From: CAYOHP01 sp964403795 [NCBI: uncultured bacterium]
GTDB taxonomy: Bacteria > Muiribacteriota > UBA6191 > CAZXTJ01
NCBI GenBank assembly: GCA_964403795.1
Contig: CAYOHP010000041.1
Location: 1-46,329 of the forward strand
Direction of reading: 5' to 3'
Length of the DNA stretch: 46,329 nucleotides
Shown: positions 44,601 through 46,329 of the stretch, piece after piece
Layout: each line of letters opens with the position of its first letter
Numbering within the stretch: position 1 is the stretch's first letter
The notes under the pieces: model-generated
Seen by the model: the letters and a program-made list of their open reading frames with translations, nothing else
Databases searched by the model: none
What the model was told of the DNA's origin: nothing
Program-made: the position numbers and the translations under genes

Positions 44601-44960
44601 CGCAGCACCAGTTCGGGGATCACGGGCTACGAGGTCTACCGGCGCCTGGGGACCTCGCCCTCGACCCTGGTGGGGACCACCCCGCGATCCCCCACCGAGT
44701 TCTTCGACGTCTTCCCGGAGGGCGTCCCGACCGGCGAGGCGGCCCCCTACTACACCGTCCGAACCCTGGTCTCTGGCGGGCTGGGATCCGCCTTCCCGGT
44801 CGAGGTGCAGTCCGCCGGACTCACCGCCGCGGCCCCGGGGGGAGGGGAGAACGGCGGAGGCGGCGGTTGCAGCTCGGTCCCGGGAGCCACGGGCGGATGG
44901 CCCCTCGCCCTCCTCCTCCTGCCCTGGGCGGCCACCCGCGGTCGCAGGCGAACGGAGTAG
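35619..44960 (+). CDS. Giant exported adhesin-like protein with C25 (gingipain-type) peptidase domain
   Basis: The protein has 3113 residues; ATG 35619 has GGAAGG (35607-35612) 6 bases before it. The order is: signal peptide (1-26); an IgGFc-binding-like head (about 27-560; GLYASEYMVPVFSRT); a DUF11-like segment (566-674); three jelly-roll-like modules (678-1184); further DUF11 repeats (1218-1757; LRLTKTVDKAQAQVGEVLTY); a VSWATFSEFQNLGFRV module near 1910; Ca-binding DRDGDGLGF and DPDGDGMSTAAE (about 1995-2040); a C25 propeptide-like part from about 2068; and the C25 core. The core has H2833 in QFVGHGSQNLWAD and C2869 in SFTCNDGYF, aligning with gingipain His and Cys. An FN3 domain follows, then a Gly run, C3084, a hydrophobic helix and RGRRR. 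It is likely displayed on the surface and may process itself. Confidence 0.9.
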   Translation: MSTTDRLRRFLAVLLVTVLGAGRGYCFPAGQQTYFVLGAEHQVMEALSAIAQVEGGGIFSGGLAPSASSFVSMSIPAGDQVILYDHGEDGYEPDYAACLAGSCAQASTQVWGDGNLANGRPPGDADDIFVTNQVLNLESSPQPNAAECADVPNVCDVVPIPRVNTDVRFDGLDVVFTVGQPVNLVHVVFPGATLSGASITVIGGTWENFPVEAYDDNLTYTVPAGIDTYTNTGGDAGPFRTFKHTIMLVQATQDDTPVIVDNGTTTVSFVLDKGQSWSSRGLIDTTPGATATIQVNQNTTVTGGKPLQVGLITGATGTYQTRFFNIIPTGLYASEYMVPVFSRTTGGTANADVIINNPNGFSIQVTAQDTVGTTVITVPANSPASYQASSGRYVPENSGLRLTSSSLFWGIGAYDVGSTAGDWGYALQPNGFLNRAIACAHGPGNRAQVEPGGGGAADNGSPIWIAPVEDATTFRVDWNGDGTWDAADINNDGVTDGTSFLRNALQALTLYDVSDNDQTGAIVEADGKFVSAWGYRETGATDDPGGVNNLDWGYAINPFDFRFQEPVLTVTKVADPATVPALNGITTFTICASSGILVPVQNQDIVDELPPYWEYVPGSAVITYQDQVTVPLEPAITGTLAGGYTLTWDISETLNTREEVCVAFQAQTAYTCPAVSPNVTEDWQTPGTPGATSYQNGTGWTGNWTETGETSNPVAGEIQVRTSAGGGACSNTNHLEFRGGRGMDVRRSVDLSGFCAPSLALSQRVFGLGGLDRYYVDASADGTNFTTLATYDLGDNSGGTCTAEAFDLTPYATANAAIRFRAAACTPSGSTISDDFSTGTYTGGSGWAGNWTDGGDGGNGTGDGDIRVITTGTGTCPIGSNHLRLDDVEVDSTTEGISRAADLSSFCAPQLAIDWRVDFNAADESYAVQASSDNGANWTTLQTWAQADEVAACTRTVYDLSAFRTANAMIRFIGDAQNDGGDQLLIDNVQISECTASATVISDDFSSGTYTGGTGWAGNWTDGGDGGSGTGDGNIRVITTGTGTCPIGSNHLRLEDVEVDSATEGISRAVDLSGFCAPRITFDWRVDLSDGNDSYSFQVSTNGGASWTNLDTWDLGDEVAACTSSTYDLTSFRSSNAMIRFAGDADNDGGDFLFIDNIVIDDAGPSGLTAAQRFFVDDLVISETSSGVAPASVDNLARSSGTFQGFPFGGSATATVYLNDLRLTKTVDKAQAQVGEVLTYQITYQNLGGGAITGISVTDSVPAFTTLVGGSISSAPAVSATTSAGAKSVTWDVGTVNGGASGTLSFQVTVNQVPFDQTPIPNSAVALIGGSRIVNSNEVVTLVRTPIFQLLKEAPGAVSQGANIPFDFQFYNHGGAGATGVVFTDRIPANTDFVVGSAVGPGTIQLSNDNAATFAYVPAGAPGTADAAVTHIRFNIGSMAPTSLTTIAFTARVEPGTPANTVIRNFGFLTNDQTTVRTTNITQTVVTDLLVSLDVDADFACPRAKRTWTLSVGNASVTTPFTNVVIVQPIPTNSIYDRGSTTAPAGWTIEFSTDDGASYSGTEPVLGSSVTHLRFTRATLSPLASFLISFETEVDPLVPAGASVIGQASVTSTETGSLVISTNRKVLPTINVRIVKSADVLVQTQGDEILWTLTVQNIGAAPAQSVTLRDTIQGYDTFEKSTLVGGSISGGGSFDGTGIDWSLGTLVPLAPPLSFSFRTTVNATASSGDVITNLAQAESLVCTAYSNPVQVQVAAPGVTAGPDSVFWGDQLDVIYYPAIITNTGATTDTMEITFSTLSNRLAADPSWASAVSFYFDRDGDGAFDSALDTLLTDTGGAATVDTGPIAPGASLRILVRIVIPDDPPVLDGDTNATTVTATSTNNGTLSDAFVVTTNVLSATSVRLGELAARGAPGGVQVSWATFSEFQNLGFRVARSTSPVGPWEDVGCCLIPGVGTFQGRRDYATFDGAAPADGPLWYRVTDYEATGRLEHHGPVAVDRDGDGLGFVDELRLDLSDQDPTDGAADPDGDGMSTAAEVAVGRDPFVSDAPDSRPAVSTPQAGTPPPQGIRVVEEDEEHQVLELVLWDYRLEAREVDGRSVVYPKIDLPVSGTTEDPGRPQLPVVGTMLPPGFTGFTVQTVSEEERSGVEVGPAPVPREVESGTNLLSGYRFDPGFYDAPPGIYPDSAVLLVPPTDPEGHPRLVFRPFGYDHAGRRLFFRPRIRVEVRKDPLATAALALVTPAAPGLSSLPPGTVYRLRTRQPGLFRLSGSDLGAAGISLAGVDPRNLSLYRGGDPVAIRISGESDGVFDPGDVLEFYSAVKGDRNAAGEGYHLLLGSSHGLRWGTSDLGPAEAGNPRRFYSHTETRSLRQYYYGPLPGEAHEDRFVGGFAYWAFPGTAGTTPLALDVSHRYDRLGGSATLTVTYGAPLERDGNPDHHHLISFDGRRVADGTTQGSGFFRVSAEIPIDELTDGPHTVSLGASLEGLPPSPRGEFLVLRDASLTYRRKLVAEDGRLEFGMPAYRHGARLEAFPSPDVTVLDVTFPDQPRMVPSTTDGSGPYEVDVPVTVPANRRFFAYVPEGALGIAEIEVGPVTRTDLRASGKDHRWVAVVPAGWEASLDVLVQRRAAQGLKPLVVSMQDLADEFTGGVIHQAAIRRLLDHARRKWARVPDYLLLAGDTHVNPRRYPDTTFGLWDTEVPVGVPTRMEFSGPDLYGSESGHDTWYGKLVGNDDLPEVAVGRIPAGDPAELAAVAAKIVAYEAQPLAPWTRELMVVSDDGEPLFEELSEGALGSVPPGMGIQRYHRGDLDTFPNYATYKAALDAGLDAGALMLQFVGHGSQNLWADTTNPTLQTADVAGMGNALRAPLVLSFTCNDGYFTAIPRPDKSDRSLAEAMVLAPSGGAVAYLASGVQSTAAAKDLMHRSWMQSIFAESRWRIGDAQRRALAAYLAQTSDPERLARAFHLFGDPATVLKMPLPKPPSGIKAVRLDTNTVKVTWTRSTSSGITGYEVYRRLGTSPSTLVGTTPRSPTEFFDVFPEGVPTGEAAPYYTVRTLVSGGLGSAFPVEVQSAGLTAAAPGGGENGGGGGCSSVPGATGGWPLALLLLPWAATRGRRRTE
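38112..38597 (+). repeat. Direct repeat copy A in the giant gene
   Basis: Codes for a module starting ISDDFSTGTYTGGSGWAGNW and ending near LLIDNVQI. It matches copy B at a constant offset of 507 bases with no insertion or deletion between the landmarks checked (38112/38619 and 38574/39081). An older, more diverged relative lies at about 37660-38095. Confidence 0.85.
38619..39104 (+). repeat. Direct repeat copy B in the giant gene
   Basis: Second copy of the 507-base module, starting ISDDFSSGTYTGGTGWAGNW. The stretch IRVITTGTGTCPIGSNHLRL is identical in protein to copy A, with mostly third-position base changes. Confidence 0.85.
44868..44960 (+). other. C-terminal Cys-type sorting signal of the giant protein
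   Basis: The last 31 codons begin with C3084 after a run of Gly, continue with SSVPGATGG, a hydrophobic helix (WPLALLLLPWAA) and end in a basic cluster (TRGRRRTE). This is the layout of MYXO-CTERM or SYNERG-CTERM-like tails, in which the chain is cut and the Cys may be lipidated. The exact subclass is not assigned. Confidence 0.6.
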
Positions 44961-44963
44961 AAT
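44958..44963 (+). promoter_or_regulatory. Possible -10 element of leuS
   Basis: TAGAAT overlaps the stop codon of the giant gene (TAG 44958-44960). No -35 is recognisable. A GGAAGAAGG ribosome site (44992-45000) precedes the leuS GTG. Confidence 0.3.
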
Positions 44964-45004
44964 CCCCCTCGGCCGCATGGAGAGCCGGCCGGGAAGAAGG
45001 GTCC

Positions 45005-46329
45005 GTGTCCGCCGAGCGCCCCGAGAGGTACGACTTCCGCGCCGTCCAGGAGCGCTGGAGGCCCGTCTGGGACCGCGAGGGCCTCTACGCCACGGGCCAG
45101 GATCCCTCCCGGCCCAAGTTCTACTGCCTCGATTTCTTCCCCTACCCTTCGGGTTCGGGCCTCTCGGTCGGGCACATGCGCAACTACGTCCCCACCGACG
45201 TGATCAGCCGCATGAAGCGGATGCAGGGCATGAACGTGCTCCACCCCATGGGCTGGGACGCCTTCGGCCTGCCGGCCGAGAATTTCGCCCGCTCCCGGGG
45301 TGTGCATCCGGCGATCACGACCGCCGAGAACGTCGCCAACTACAAGCGGCAGATGGCACTGGCCGAACTCGGGTTCGACTGGTCCAAGGAGCTGAACTCC
45401 ACCGATCCCGGCTACTACAAGTGGACCCAGTGGTTCTTCCTGCTGCTCCACGAGCGGGGTCTGGCCTACCGGGCCAAGGGGCTCCAGTGGTTCTGCGACG
45501 CTTGCGGCACCGTGCTCGCCAACGAGCAGGTGGTCGACGGGAAGTGCTGGCGCCATGACCGGGATTCGGATCCCCAGGTCGGGAAGCGCCCGGTCGAGCA
45601 GTGGTTCTTCCGGATCACCGCCTACGCCGAACGCCTGCTCTCCGACCTCGCCACCATCGACTGGCCCGACCACATCCGCAAGATGCAGGAGAACTGGATC
45701 GGCCGCTCCACCGGAGCCCGGTTGGTCTTCCCGGGTCTGCGTCCGGACGGGACCGAGGTCCCGATCCCGGTCTACACCACCCGCCCCGACACCGTCTTCG
45801 GTGCCACCTACGTGGTGCTGGCCCCGGAGCATCCCCTGGTGGCCGAACTCACCTCGCCGGACCGCGCCGCTGCGGTCACCGAGTACGCGACCGCGGCCGG
45901 TCGCAAGACGGAGATCGAGCGGCTCGCCGAGGAGAAGACCAAGACCGGCGTCCCGACCGGCTGCATGGCCCGGAACCCCTTCACCGGGGAGCTCGTCCCG
46001 ATCTGGATCGGCGACTACGTGCTCGCCACCTACGGGACCGGCGCCATCATGGCCGTGCCGGCCCACGACACCAGGGACTTCGCGTTCGCGGTCGAGCACC
46101 GCCTGCCCATCCGGGTCGTGATCGTCCCCGAGGGTGCGGTGGCCGCCGACACCCCATCCGAGGCATACCCGGGAGACGGCGTGCTGGTGGCCTCCGGGCC
46201 CTTCACGGGCCAAGCCAACCGGGCGGCGATCCCCGCGATGGTCGCCTGGGGCAATCAGCGGGGATTCGCCAGCGAGGAGGTCCAGTACAAATTCCGCGAC
46301 TGGCTGATCTCCCGCCAGCGCTACTGGGG
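45005..46329 (+). CDS. leuS: Leucyl-tRNA synthetase (3' end missing)
   Basis: The frame from GTG 45005 stays open to the window edge, giving 441 complete codons, about half of the enzyme. The HIGH-type motif is in PYPSGSGLSVGHMRNY (HMRN). The zinc-ribbon cysteines are in FCDACGTVLANEQVVDGKCW. The CP1 editing domain is recognisable from TTRPDTVFGATYVVLAPEHP and GTGAIMAVPAHDTRDFAF. It charges tRNA-Leu in the cytoplasm and removes mischarged norvaline or isoleucine at the CP1 site. The KMSKS loop is beyond the window. An ATG at 44977 is in another frame and is not the start. The gene begins 44 bases after the giant gene and probably has its own promoter. Confidence 0.96.
   Translation, partial: MSAERPERYDFRAVQERWRPVWDREGLYATGQDPSRPKFYCLDFFPYPSGSGLSVGHMRNYVPTDVISRMKRMQGMNVLHPMGWDAFGLPAENFARSRGVHPAITTAENVANYKRQMALAELGFDWSKELNSTDPGYYKWTQWFFLLLHERGLAYRAKGLQWFCDACGTVLANEQVVDGKCWRHDRDSDPQVGKRPVEQWFFRITAYAERLLSDLATIDWPDHIRKMQENWIGRSTGARLVFPGLRPDGTEVPIPVYTTRPDTVFGATYVVLAPEHPLVAELTSPDRAAAVTEYATAAGRKTEIERLAEEKTKTGVPTGCMARNPFTGELVPIWIGDYVLATYGTGAIMAVPAHDTRDFAFAVEHRLPIRVVIVPEGAVAADTPSEAYPGDGVLVASGPFTGQANRAAIPAMVAWGNQRGFASEEVQYKFRDWLISRQRYW

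Noticed and set aside
44977-45558. 193-codon frame from an ATG before leuS
   Set aside because: It is out of frame with leuS, and the leuS frame shows all synthetase motifs.

Overview
The window is a very GC-rich (about 70% by eye, not counted) and gene-dense piece of a bacterial chromosome. A SecD/SecF pair, a lipoprotein with a lipobox, a C-terminal-Phe outer-membrane barrel protein and many signal peptides point to a diderm bacterium. A futalosine-type UbiA/UbiX pair, several HEAT-repeat proteins, a gingipain-like giant with a Gly-rich Cys tail and M16/M3 relatives without catalytic residues fit Myxococcota, Planctomycetota or a poorly sampled candidate phylum. The sequence alone does not decide the phylum. 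No tRNA, rRNA, CRISPR array, IS element or phage module was seen. No stretch over 300 bases lacks a gene; the longest gaps are 17405-17564, 6901-7053, 35479-35618, 25685-25817 and 7795-7895.

Layout. (a) 1-3013, plus strand: the end of a beta-lactamase-fold serine hydrolase, then a MoxR ATPase and its CoxE-like VWA partner. (b) 3033-6900, minus strand: a GT4 glycosyltransferase, a methyltransferase and a lipoprotein, joined by GTGA stop/start overlaps. (c) 7054-7794: a membrane-anchored TPR protein. (d) 7896-13470, plus strand: a degenerate M16 protein, UbiA(MqnP)-type prenyltransferase, UbiX, ClpP, thioredoxin and a GNAT, mostly overlapping. (e) 17404-13532, minus strand: secD, secF, a small membrane protein and a sigma-70 family factor. 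(f) 25684-17565, minus strand: a Xer recombinase, an M3-like protein without HExxH, a large outer-membrane protein and a 946-residue HEAT/TPR protein, packed end to end. (g) 25818-35478, plus strand: a HEAT protein, a 1264-residue beta-propeller protein with a pseudopilin-like N terminus, an exported TPR/coiled-coil protein, a VIT/VWA-like exported protein and a glycogen-debranching-type enzyme. (h) 35619-44960: a 3113-residue exported protein with an IgGFc-binding-like head, three jelly-roll-like modules (two of them an exact-length 507-nt duplication), DUF11-like repeats, a C25 peptidase domain with His/Cys motifs, an FN3 domain and a C-terminal sorting-type tail. (i) 45005 to the end: leuS, cut by the window edge.

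Regulatory signals. Promoter-like elements of the form TTGnnn / 17-18 nt / (TGn)TAnnnT can be read ahead of several units. Two of them (before 7896 and 25818) have the same 6-base gap between the -10 and a GTG start, with no Shine-Dalgarno, as expected for leaderless mRNAs. Two exported-protein genes (at 23179 and 31427) have no ATG, GTG or TTG available and appear to start at CTG inside a CTGA overlap.
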